From: Gnetum montanum
Lineage: Eukaryota; Streptophyta; Gnetopsida; Gnetales; Gnetaceae
Assembly (NCBI GenBank): GCA_015680685.1
Contig: MNCI01036264.1
Coordinates: 101,119 to 165,118 of the forward strand
DNA length: 64,000 nt
Reading direction: 5' to 3'
Part shown: positions 34,196 through 44,206 of the stretch, in pieces
Layout: each line of letters opens with the position of its first letter
Position numbering within the stretch: position 1 is the first letter of the stretch
The notes under the pieces: generated by a model
Databases searched by the model: none
What the model was told of the DNA's origin: nothing
What the model saw: the letters and a program-made list of their open reading frames with translations, nothing else
Position numbers and translations under genes: made by a program

Positions 34196-36040
34196 TTATT
34201 CACTATAGATGATCAGCATATATGCCGAATTTTGTAAAAATAAATCTATCAAAGAAGAGGAAAACCAACTCCAGCAAATTAAAAACATGTCATGGCTAAA
34301 ACCAGTCCCAAAGTGCAATTGCAGATGTAGTGGAATAGCATGTTGGGATGACCAATGTCCTCCAACTCCATCTTTGATAAAATTATTATTATTATTGAAA
34401 AAGAGAAAAGAAATTTTTGGGATATTTGTGTAACATCCTATATAAAGGGGACATTTAGTTAGTATCCATTTTATTCATATGGAAGATTATAAAATTCCAT
34501 GATAATTGTAGCTAATTTTAAATCACCAAAAACACATGCCAATATTAGCATGATTTTCTCCTAACTTCATGTATAAGTTACAACTTCCTAACTTGTTGGG
34601 CAAGTAATATCTCCTAACTTGTTGGGCAAGTTATAACTTCCTTACTTGGGAGAGAAGTTAGCAAAGATATTTTGGAATATCTAACTACCTTTGAACCCTA
34701 TAAAAAGGCTTCAGGGGTTAGAAGAAAAAAAAGGACTTTTGGGGGGAATCACATACTCTTGGGAAAAGAATTTGTAAAGAAGACATTGTGAAAGATTGCT
34801 TGTAAGATGACTTGCTAAAGACAACTTTTCAGCCTCTTTGTCATAGTCCTATGAGTTATGCTTATTGTTTATTATTTTTTTTTTAAATTGTTTAGCTAGT
34901 GGTTTAGATAGTATCATGCTTGGCAAGTAATTTTTGGATTTTTAGATTGCTCTTATTGTTTCTTGTTGCATAATAGAAGATTTCTATTAAAATTTTGCCA
35001 TAGAAGCGCTTGTGTTTAAAAGCCTTAAGAGCATTTTAGTAGTAAATTTTATTATTATGCAACATATAAGAACTACTATTGAGATTGTTGTAAGAGAGCC
35101 TCTTCTTGTAGTTAAGCCATTGAACAATTCAATAGTCAAGAGGGTTCAGAAAATCTTTAGTATTTTGATAGGACCAGAATAGCTTCTTTTATCTTTAAAG
35201 TTAATATCTGTGGTATTTCAATCAGAAATTGTCAAGTCTTTTGAAGGTTCTGTTGAATGCAATTTTTGACATCCATTATCTAGCCAAAATGGAGTCTCGT
35301 ACGTGGTAGTTTACGTAGCAATTTTTTGGTAGCATAGTAGGATTGTCTTGAAGAAATTGCTTATTTGAGCCTTGGAAGTTTGAACAATTCGTAGTTATTG
35401 AATTTGGGATAGTTTTATTGCGAAGTGTTTACTCGTATCATTTTACCTTGTTTAAACATTTGAGGTCTTAACACAAATCTTCTTTCTTTTCTATCTATTT
35501 CCATTGAATCTTGCTGTATTTCTAGTTTTCTTGTGGAACTATCTCTTCTCTGGAGAAAATTAGAAGTAGATTCGTAGAGTTGTGCTCAAATGTTTTTGCA
35601 AAATTTTATTTGTTACAAGTAGGTATTATAAGGACCGCATAGACTAGGCAATTGAACAAAATAGGAATTCTCAACAACTCATAATACTTGGCAAAGTTGG
35701 CTGAATCTCTTTAAGATAAGTCATTTGTAGTTTACACACAACCCAATCATTTCATTTTTTACAACCGCACACCGCAACAGCACACACACATACTCACATT
35801 AACTACTAAGACTATTTGGAGGTATCTGGGCCTTGGTGTTGCCAGAAGACCAACAATCACCTAAATCCTGTTCGAGGACACTTGTTGGTGGTCGCATCCC
35901 AAACGGTCACCAACAGTTCTTTTGGTGCTAGAAGGAGGGCTGAAAATTTAGCCTCTAAGTTCATAAGCTTTATAATTTTAGCACATTAACAATTCTTTGT
36001 TACTATAGAGGCTTAAGAAATTAGATACTATTTTTAGTTC
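34196..36040 (+). other. Leader of element E
   Basis: Long untranslated region between the 5' LTR and gag. TATA-like sites at 34439-34446 and 34699-34707 and a 26-bp-spaced duplication of TCCTAACTTGTTGGGCAAGT (34586, 34612). A 74-codon open frame at 34209-34433 (with CNCRCSGIACWDDQC) has no recognised domain. Confidence 0.5.
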
Positions 36041-37480
36041 ATGACCAGGAAGATTGATAGTTTGGAAAATTTAAAAGTTTCAAAAGATATTCTAAGATTG
36101 ATTCTTCATCAGAAGAAGAACAAAAGAAAGTTTTTGAATTGGGAATAAGTAGTGGAGTGAGAACTAGAAGATCAAGAAGATCACCCATTATATCTGGTTT
36201 ATCGATTTATAAGAGAAAATCTAGAAAGTCTAAGAGTTCATCTATCCAAAGGAATAGGATGGAAAATCCTTGGCAAAGAGTTACACCATTAGGATTTCAA
36301 AATTACAATGATATTCCTAAGGTAGTTTACAAATATTTGCCTAGGCCTTTCATTCCTGGAAAAGCTTATTTAGTTGAAGAATATATTCACATGTTTGAGT
36401 TAGCTTTAGCTCATGCAAATATTCAACATCAAGATCAAGCTTGTAGGTTGTTTGAATCAAATTTAAAGGATATGGCTCAGATTTTGTATTCGAACTTACC
36501 AAGTAATAGTATTACAAGTTGGGATGACATCAAGAATCTTTTTTTGGCCCAGTTTGATAATCAATTAGATCAACAACAACTATACTGTGGGCTGATACAA
36601 GCTAAGAAAGGAGTTAAAGAATCAATTAGAGATTTTAACATCAAGTTTCAACGAATTTATGGACTCTTTCCAAGGTAATATAGGCCATTAGAAGAAATGC
36701 TTAAAGAAACTTATCTTAAGGTTGTCAACCCCAACATTTCAATTTGGTTAAGGAGAACTCCAACCTTAACTATGCTAAATGACTATTTTAGTGAGGCTAT
36801 ACAGTTAGAAAAATAGTTGAACTTGAATGCTGAAGAAAATATTGCAATTCAAAAAAGAGAAGAAAGAGTTATGATTCCTATGCAAGATTTTGCTCAATTT
36901 AAAGCTTTACCAGGTCCATCTCATGTTAAGATAGAGCAAGGACATGACAGAGTAGGATTTTAAAAAGGACAATTAATGAGAGATATGTCTAACAAAATAG
37001 TGAAGCTTGAAAAAGCCTTCGCACGAGTTAATATCAAGGAAGAAAGGAAAAATAGAAAGCATAAACATCAAGACACTAAGTTAGCAGAAGATGAGGATGA
37101 AAGTGACCTTATTATGTCCAACTTTCTTGATATTGAATTTGATAATGAGTTATCTAGTGTTCACTATGCAAGTAAATCTTCTAGCAAAGGATCAAGTGAT
37201 ACTTCTTCTCTATCAAGTTTTAAAGAAGATATGTCTTCAGATGAAGAATGTAATAATAATGAGGAAAATGGATATAGTCTCTAATCAAAGGAAATACTAA
37301 CTACTTCTAGATCCCCAAATGTTATTACCGATCCGTCTACTAAGAGAAAAGCTTTTGAGGCAAATAGAAGAGATAAGAATAAAGGCAAAGACAATCAAGT
37401 AGAGCAAAGCTCTCCAAATTAGTCTTTTAATAAATGGATAAGGAAACCAAGCTTTATTGGTGATGGAGAGTATAATTTGA
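36041..37480 (+). pseudogene. gag of element E
   Basis: The likely start is ATG 36041 (MTRKIDS), with a one-base frame change soon after; the open frame then runs from about 36061. The Gag core includes PRPFIPGKAYLVEEYIHMFE, QILYSNLPSNSITSWDDIKN and FLAQFDNQLDQQQLYCGLIQ, ending KESIRDFNIKFQRIYGL (36330-36670). A charged region follows with a Ser/Asp/Glu-rich stretch (about 37080-37280). No zinc knuckle was recognised. In-frame stops at 36676, about 36814, 36961, 37282 and about 37420. Confidence 0.8.
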
Positions 37481-38013
37481 TTGAAGACCTCAAACATGTC
37501 AAGGCCAATATTAGCTTTTATCAGTTGCTTCAAATAGGAGATCAGCAAAGAAAAGCTTTAGAGTTCATTAAAGGTAAAAGGAGAGTTAGAGAATTAGAGT
37601 TAAGTTATGTGTCTAAAAATGATGAGAAATTAAAGACCTCGTATGATAAGGAAGCTCCTCCTTTCCTTTTGAAAATAAAATTAAAGGATAAATACTTACA
37701 CAATTGTTTGGTTGATTATGGAGCTACGTCTACTATAATGTCATTATCTATATGTAAGAAACTTGGTTTGATTCCTGAAAAATCAAATAAAAAGATTGTT
37801 CAAGTGGATAAAAGTAGAGTGAAGATTATGGGTCAATTACCAAATGTTCTATTGGAAATTTCTTTTGAACCCCACATTAGAAGTAGAGTAACTATTCAAG
37901 TGGCAGATATACCAAATTCGCATAGTCTCTTATTGAGTAGAAGTTGGAGCAAGAATTTCTCAGGTTACATATCCACATATTATTCTCACATGTGGCTACC
38001 TTGGAAAGGATAA
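37481..38013 (+). pseudogene. Aspartic protease of element E
   Basis: In frame with gag. The active-site region reads NCLVDYGATSTIMSLSICKK (about 37698-37755), with D-Y-G in place of D-S/T-G. It continues with VRIMGQ-like and HIRSRVTIQVADIPNSHSLL (flap and C-terminal region), then LSRSW and MWLPWKG before the stop at 38011. The Tyr in the triad would probably abolish activity. Confidence 0.8.
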
Positions 38014-38163
38014 CCAAATCAAATATATATCTATAGTGAACCTTTGATGATTGATAACATTACAACAAATGGGGAAAGTAAAATGGTTGAAAAAGGAGGT
38101 GTTGAAAAAAAAATTTGTACACTCTAAAAAAATTATAGTTTTGAAAAAGAACACTCAAATAAT

Positions 38164-38562
38164 GAGGATAAATGGGAGTTATACTTTGATCATTCATGTA
38201 ATTCAAAAGGTGCGGGAATCAATATAGTTATATTAAGGAATGATTCACCTAAAATTCTCAAAGCAATTCATCTATCTTTCCCTTGTACTAACAACAAAGC
38301 TGAGTATGAAGCTTTATGTATTGGTATAAGAATAGCTCTAGACAAAAAGATTAGAGAAATCATTATAAAAGGAGACTCAAGATTAGTTTGTGAACAAGTA
38401 AAGGGTAACTATGTAGTAAAGAGCTCATTCTTAAGACCTTATAAGCAACTTACTTGTAAAATGTTAGATCAGTTTCAACATTGCCAAATAGAGCATATAA
38501 ACATAGTAGAGAATCTTATAGCAGATGATTTGGCAAAGGTAGCTTCAACATGGGATGTACAA
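38164..38562 (+). pseudogene. Second RNase H (aRNH) of element E, placed before RT
   Basis: In frame between protease and RT: WELYFDHSCNSKGAGINIVI (first Asp), FPCTNNKAEYEALCIGIRIA (Glu), IIKGDSRLVCEQV (Asp) and NLIADDLAKVAS (Asp). All four catalytic acids of RNase H are present and no stop falls inside. It is clearly homologous to the aRNH at 1235-1627, but that one lies after the pol RNase H. The pol RNase H of E is also present (39870-40260). Its position upstream of RT is unlike the order known for Tat elements. Confidence 0.85.
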
Positions 38563-39045
38563 AAAATAGAAAATTACAAGGATGTCATGATTGAAGAAGA
38601 ACATCAGTCATCAGTGCCAGATAATATAAGATATTTACAAGTATTTGAAGATGATGATCAAGTACTAAGATTTATGAAAAACAAACAAGAATTTGAGGAT
38701 CAAGTGAAACCTGAAACGTCATCAAATTCCAAAGCTAATTTCATTCCAAAAAGGATGATTGACCTGGAACAAGAGATTAAGAAAAATTTACTTACTGGAA
38801 AGGATATACAAAACCCAGATAGTCAAGCTTTCGAGGTAGTGAATTTTGGACTAGACAAGATGCCAAAGATGTTGAATGTTACAAAGGAAAGAGATTCAAG
38901 TTTCAAGAAAAACTTGTTAACATGTCTAAGAAATAATTTGGAAAATTTTGCCTGGTCTTATGATGATCTTAAAGCTTTTAGACCAGATGTGATGACACAT
39001 AAAATTCCTTTAATAGAAGATTGTAAAATAGTCAAGCAAAAATAA
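38563..39045 (+). pseudogene. Linker between aRNH and RT
   Basis: Open in the polyprotein frame to the stop at 39043. Contains an acidic stretch (EDDDQVLRFMKNKQEFEDQV) and FAWSYDDLKAFRPDVMTHKI near 38950-39005, the usual segment just before the RT domain in Ty3/gypsy elements. Confidence 0.7.
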
Positions 39046-39720
39046 ATGAAATTAAATCCATCATTTGAACCAGCTATGGAAGCTGAAATCAAAAACTTGT
39101 TGCAAGCACGAATCATATATCCAGTATGATATTCAACATGGCTTGCTAACCTTGTTCCAATGAGAAAGAAAAATGGTGATATAAGGCTTTGTGTAGACTT
39201 TAGAAATCTAAATGATGCCTCAAAAAAGGATAAGTATCCACTTCCAAGAATTGATGAGATGCTGATTAAAGTCTTAGGTTGTCAAGTATATTCTTTTTTA
39301 GATAGTTTCTTAGGCTATAATCAAATCATGGTAGATAAGAATAATAGATTCAAAATAGCATTTATCACCAAATGGAGAACTTTCGCTTAGCAAAGAATGC
39401 CATTTGGATTGTCAAATACTAGAGCTACTTTCCAAAGAGCAATGGATTTAGCATTTAAGGATTTATTAGGAAAATTCGTGGTGGTTTATTTGGATGATAT
39501 TACAATATTCTCAAAGAAAAAAGAAGATCATATTAATCATCTCCAGCAAGTTTTCGACAGATGTCGTGAGTTTGGTATTTCATTAAATCCTAAGAAGTGT
39601 ATCTTCAGGGTTAAATCCAGAAGCTTATTAGGTCATGTGATATGTCAAGAAGGAATTTCCATAGACAATTCCTGAATCTAAGCAGTATAGAATATTGAAC
39701 ATCCCACAAGTAAGAAATCT
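39046..39720 (+). pseudogene. Reverse transcriptase of element E
   Basis: Has NPSFEPAMEAEIKNLLQARI, VPMRKKNGDIRLCVDFRNLN, SFLDSFLGYNQI (first catalytic Asp; Gly of LDG changed to Ser), MPFGLSNTRATFQRAMD, VVYLDDITIFS (catalytic Asp pair, about 39481-39513) and NPKKCIFRVKSRSLLGHV. Stops at 39043, 39127, 39388, 39673, 39679 and 39688. The stop at 39127 stands where CGA Arg would be expected, consistent with C-to-T change; that at 39388 replaces a Tyr. Otherwise almost complete. Confidence 0.9.
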
Positions 39721-40266
39721 CTTAGATCTTTCTTTGAGAAGATAAACTTTGTGAAAAAGTTCATCCTCGGGTTTACTAAAATTACCAAGCCTTTGATGCA
39801 TATGCTAAAAAAGGATGTCCTAGTAGAGAAAACACCAGAATCAGAGAGAGCTTTATCAGAAATTAAAAATGCTATACAAGAAGTTCCATATTTGGTGAAG
39901 CCTAGGCTTAAAAAAGATTTTTGGTTATATTCTTTTACTTCGAATGATTCTATCGTTGTCATTTTAACACAAAAAGATGATGAAGGTCAAGATGAACTAA
40001 TTGGATTTTTTGGATATCAGTTAAAAGGTTCAGAATTAAATTATTCAGACTTAGAGAAACAAGCTTTTGCAGTCATTAAAGCACTTCAGCATTTTAAATA
40101 TTATTTGGAAAGCTCATTAGTCCACATTATGCTAATTGAACCTGCAGTCAAGCGATTCCTAGCCCAAAATGAGATTGGATTAAAAAAAGGGAAATGGCTT
40201 ATAAAGTTGCAAAGTTTCAGATTTTCATCGAAAATATGCAAAACAATTAAGAGAATGGGATTAGCC
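39721..40266 (+). pseudogene. Tether and RNase H of element E
   Basis: In frame with RT: RSFFEKINFVKKFILGFTKI (tether), then FWLYSFTSNDSIVVILTQKD, IGFFGYQLKGSELNYSDLEK and LQHFKYYL. The first catalytic Asp of this RNase H appears changed (TSNDS where ASD/ATD is usual). Pol RNase H removes the RNA strand during cDNA synthesis. The element also carries a second RNase H at 38164-38562. Confidence 0.8.
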
Positions 40267-41568
40267 AAGTTAATGGCCAGAGAAAATGAAGTATGTACAC
40301 TTGAAACCCATGAAGAGAATTGGTATGATGAAATTCTCAAATTTCTTAATATAAGAAAAATCCCAAATAATTTAACTGCAAGTCAAAAGAGAGCTTTCTT
40401 TAAAAGAGCACGAAGATTTGTTGTTAAAGATGGTATATTATATAGAAATGATTTTTGGGGAGTTTTATTGGAATGTGTTCATAATGATCAAATTAGTTTC
40501 ATTTTGGAACAATTTCATGATCATTTGAATTTATTTTATGAATTCCGTAAGTTGACTATGCAACATATACTTCGATATGGATATTACTAGCCTTCCATGT
40601 ATCAAGACTTTAGTTCGAAGATTCAAAAATGCTATAAATGTCAAATTCATGGGCCCAAAATTAAAAAGGCTAGAGCCCCTTTAAAGCCAGTAGTTGCAGA
40701 TAGACAATTTCAACAATGGGGTTTGGATTTTATTGGTACAATTACTCCTTCAAGAGCTGGACACAAGTTTATTCTCACAGCTACTGATTATTTCACTAAA
40801 TGGTCTAAAGCAAAGGCCCTAAGAGGAAGTTCAGCATCAGATGTCATTAAGTTTCTACAAGACCACATTCTAAGTAGATTTGGTTTACCCGAAGTGTTAG
40901 TGTTAGATAATGGACCCGCCTTCAAATCTAAAGAGTTTATCAAATGGGCATCAGAAAAATCTATTTTCTTATTTTCTTCATTAAACTATTATCCTCAAGG
41001 AAATGGCCTAGCAGAATCCACCAATAAAAAGCTTATTGCTTATATCAAGAGATCGATGGATGGGAATCCAGGAAATTGGATTAATTATCTACAATCCGCA
41101 TTGTGGTCAGATCGAATTGGATTCAAGAAAGCTATTGGGACATCACCATATAACTTAGTCTATGGTTTTCTAGTAAGAATTACAAATAAGATTGTAAGCT
41201 CAGCTTCTGAATTCGTACAGAGATATAGTAAAAAAACTGCTAAAGATAGAAGTTTCATGAATTTGCTTATTAAAAAAGAAGCTGAAGTAGATAAAGCAAG
41301 GGATAATTTGTTACAAAATACCTCTCAAGTTAAAAGATGGTTTGATAGAAAAGCTCTGAAAAGAACTTTCAAGATAGGGGACCTTGTCCTATTATGGAAT
41401 ATGAAGAAACCAAATAAGTTTACACTGACGTGGATTGGTCCCTTTCAAATTACAAAGCAATTGTTAGAGGATACTTACAAATTATCAACTTTGAATGGCA
41501 TGGAATTGCAATTTCCATATAATGTTTTGCATATAAAACATTATTGGGGACAATTGCATACGACTTGA
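40267..41568 (+). pseudogene. Integrase of element E
   Basis: The zinc-binding N-terminus includes QFHDHL, MQHIL and KCYKCQ (about 40510-40640), then WGLDFIGTITPS. The catalytic core has all three acids: TATDYFTKW (Asp, about 40790), VLDNGPAF (Asp, about 40907) and NGLAESTNK (Glu, about 41005). The C-terminus has VKRWFDRKA, GDLVLLWN and WIGPFQI and ends at the stop 41566-41568. Only one stop (40588, where Trp of YYWPSM is expected) interrupts it, so it is the best-preserved integrase in the window. Confidence 0.9.
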
Positions 41569-41908
41569 AGATATCCTTACACAAAGTAATATATGTATAT
41601 ACTATTAGATATAATATTACTAATATTACTAGGAATATAGTATTAATTATTATGTTTAATTATGCTATTGATAGTATATTATAATAGTAAATATATTTAG
41701 GATAAATTTATTTAAATTAGAAAATAGTTTTCCTTCAAGTGAGGCAAGTGGGAGCCTACAAGTGAAACAAGTGGAATCCTACAAGTGTGACAAGTGAAGA
41801 AGATGACTCATCCACCACTTAGTGAGGATTGTGACAAGTGGTTAGTATGCCTAAAAAGAGGAAAAATTCTTTGAATACTCTTGGGGGGGATTTTAAATTC
41901 CTAGCACC

Positions 41909-41916
41909 TATAAAAA
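41909..41916 (+). promoter_or_regulatory. TATA-like site before extra ORF of element E
   Basis: TATAAAAA in CACCTATAAAAAGAG, about 45 bp upstream of the extra ORF start at 41959. Could be its own promoter. Confidence 0.35.
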
Positions 41917-41958
41917 GAGAATTGGGTTGCCTAGGATATCATCATCTTTCAATTCAAG

Positions 41959-42510
41959 TTGAGTAGGGAAAGGAAGAGAGAGCTAATTTCAAAGAGGGAG
42001 ATGGAGTTTGGGAGAACAATGAGAAATCATTTTATTCCATATGTGATAGGATGTTGCCCTGAACATGTCTTAAAGGCTTACTTGAAACCTAGATCATGTG
42101 GAGCACCGAAAGAGTGTCCTTTCATGGCTTGGTTGTCCGATGAATTCTCATTCCTCACAAGAGGTTTAGAGATAGAGTCAAATGTTTGGAGGCAATATTA
42201 AGATTGCACCACAGAAGAGGAGAAGGGAGAAGAGCAACCAACCAATGAAGAGTCATGGACATGGGAAGAGGCCTTTGTCTCCCAAGAGGAAAATGAGGGA
42301 CCCAATGAAGAAGAACAGAAGAGCTCATCTGAAAAAGAAAATGAGAAAACTGTTGAAGAAAAAGTTTAAGTAAATCAAGTTGAGAGCTCCACCAAGCCAG
42401 AAAACAACAGAATAGCCTTCATCACGTTAGAAATTTCCTATGAGATAGTTAGAGAAATGAGGATTCCTACTAGAGTAACCCTCACATTTCTGTTTCCATC
42501 TCAAGAATAG
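41959..42510 (+). pseudogene. Extra ORF downstream of integrase in element E, unknown function
   Basis: A frame of about 183 codons, in the same frame as gag-pol, from 41959 to the stop at 42508, with two in-frame stops (42199 and 42367). The N-terminal half contains MRNHFIPYVIGCCPEHVLKA, GAPKECPFMAWLSDEFSFLT and ESNVWRQY. The middle is strongly acidic (runs of EEEKGEEQ and NEEEQKSSSEKENEKTVEEK). The C-terminus is FITLEISYEIVREMRIPTRV. I do not recognise it and see no membrane segment. Its place between INT and LTR is the env-like or accessory position. Confidence 0.5.
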
Positions 42511-42694
42511 TCCATGAATGAAGGACTTGCTAATGTACAGTTTGTTGTTTTTCTTAGAAATGAGGTTTTTATACCATCAAACCTTATGTTTGATGGGAAT
42601 TTTCCTTCAAAAATATTTCTGTTCCGCTGTAAAAATTCAATAAAAGTTTCAATAAAATTTAGTTTTAAAGGGCTTGCATAATTTTTAAGCTTTT

Positions 42695-42708
42695 AAAGAG
42701 GGCAGAAA
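42695..42708 (+). other. Polypurine tract of element E
   Basis: AAAGAGGGCAGAAA immediately before the 3' LTR start TGTCGG. Confidence 0.75.
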
Positions 42709-44206
42709 TGTCGGCACATTTGGCCATTTCATGGAACAGCAAGAGTAGACACTGGAAAAAGGCAACTTGTAAAACAATGTATGGTTGAAAATTAAGAAAT
42801 AAACATGTGGCTTTAAGGTTATGGGTTGATGGATTTTTTGGAGAAGTTATTCACTATTAAATAAAATAATGTTAAGACCTTCTCGGGATACAAAATTAAA
42901 GTGCCAAATTATTCCAGAGGAAACATGGTATTATTGGAAGCAAATGGTTCAACATTCGCACAACATTTCAAAAGCAAAATGGAAAGGGCTTCAGCCGATG
43001 GTAATTGAGCGATTAAAAAAAAAGAGGCAAAGTATTATTCCATCGCATCCATGGTTCCAGTGGCTTACGAAGTGCTCAAGGCTAGACAAGTTCTCGTTCA
43101 TGGCACAGCTCAGAAATATTTGTTGGTCATACGACACATTGCACCCAAACAACAGTAGGAGAAGTGCCTGGTACATCAACAATAATACAAACAAAGTTTG
43201 TTCCTCTTCAGTCTCTGTAACTATCATTATTATTTAATAAGAATCTTGATTTCCATTACCGTGGACGCAGCCATGATATTCTTGGCCCCACTGGTGTTGC
43301 TGATGGCGTTCATGGTGGTGCTGACGACACCAGTAGTGACTGCACCGGCGGCATTGTCAGAAGCGAGCACGACAATGACGATGAAGATCCTAGAGTAGAA
43401 GGGATGCAACATGTTCATAAATCTAGCAAAGAGCACACAAGCCATTCACCAGATTTAGATGGACTTGCCCGTGGATTTGCAGGGAATGACCGTCCTGGCT
43501 CCCTCTGACGATGCCTTCGCAGATCTGAAGGCAGGCACGCTAAACTCACTCACGAAAATGGAGAAGACAGAGATAGTACAGTACCACATGTTGCCAAAGT
43601 ACTACATGTAAGGGAAGTTGCAAGAGGCCAGCAATCCCGTCAAAACCATGGCCACTGGCAAGCACGACCCTCTCGGCTTCACTATGACCTCCTTGGGAGC
43701 CAACAACAGCTCTGTCGAAATCTCCACCAGAGCAAATAATTCCTGTCGGATTGCAGGGATTTGTAGACCTCGAATCCCAGTTTGAAAATGTATGAGTGGA
43801 TCTTATATTATCGAGCATCTGAAGGTAAACACAGAAGATGCTGCCCAGCGTCTGGACTCCCCACCAACGCCAGGGCCACGGTATAGCACACAGATTACTA
43901 CAGCTACCATTTCCAGCACAAACAGAAATTCACAAGATAGCCAAGTTCCAAAGATGGTAGATCATTACAGTTATTTTCGAATGGCAAAACACCAATGGTA
44001 ATAGGCATATGAGGCAGACGATGTAGTGGCATGTGGGTGGCCTTCCATAACATCAGTTACAACAACAACAGCGATGGAGCCTGCTACACCTATGCATCAC
44101 CTCTTATCCCTCACAACGTGACAATTTACAAATCCTTAATCCAACACCTATCCTACTTGCATGATGACACCTAACGCCTAGAGAAATATATGGTAAAAAT
44201 AATTAC
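42709..44206 (+). mobile_element. 3' LTR of element E
   Basis: Starts TGTCGGCACATTTGGCC after a polypurine tract and is co-linear with the 5' LTR to GGTAAAAATAATTA. It may end at TTACA (44206-44207); the end is uncertain by a few bases. Confidence 0.85.
43273..43785 (+). pseudogene. Fasciclin-like arabinogalactan protein (FLA) segment in 3' LTR
   Basis: The same 513-bp frame as in the 5' LTR and better preserved: signal peptide MIFLAPLVLLMAFMVVLTTP, MFINLAKSTQAIHQI, FAS1 H1 motif GMTVLAPSDDAFADLKAGTL, NSLTKMEKTEIVQYHMLPKY (H2), ASNPVKTMATGKHDPLGFTM and NNSSVEIST. Only three in-frame stops (about 43396, 43456 and 43591). The protein family is a plant cell-wall adhesion glycoprotein. Presence in both LTRs means the capture preceded this insertion and was copied by reverse transcription. 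Confidence 0.88.

Larger units (their letters stand above)
32685..44206 (+). mobile_element. Element E: Ty3/gypsy with dual RNase H and FLA-carrying LTRs
   Basis: An 11.5-kb element bounded by two co-linear ~1.5-kb LTRs (32685-~34195 and 42709-~44206). In the first 171 aligned bases the LTRs differ at six positions. The inner region has gag, protease, aRNH, RT, RNase H and integrase, all in one frame (36139-41568, frame of position 1 modulo 3) with about 14 in-frame stops, then an extra ORF and a polypurine tract. No clear primer site or target duplication was seen (flanks TTTTC and ATTCC/TTCCA do not match). It interrupts copy C upstream of ORF3. Confidence 0.9.

Noticed and set aside
34434-41920. 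The TATA-containing blocks at 34434-34750 and 41860-41940 as an inner LTR pair
   Set aside because: The two blocks do not align beyond the TATA-like core, whereas 32685-34195 and 42709-44206 align throughout.
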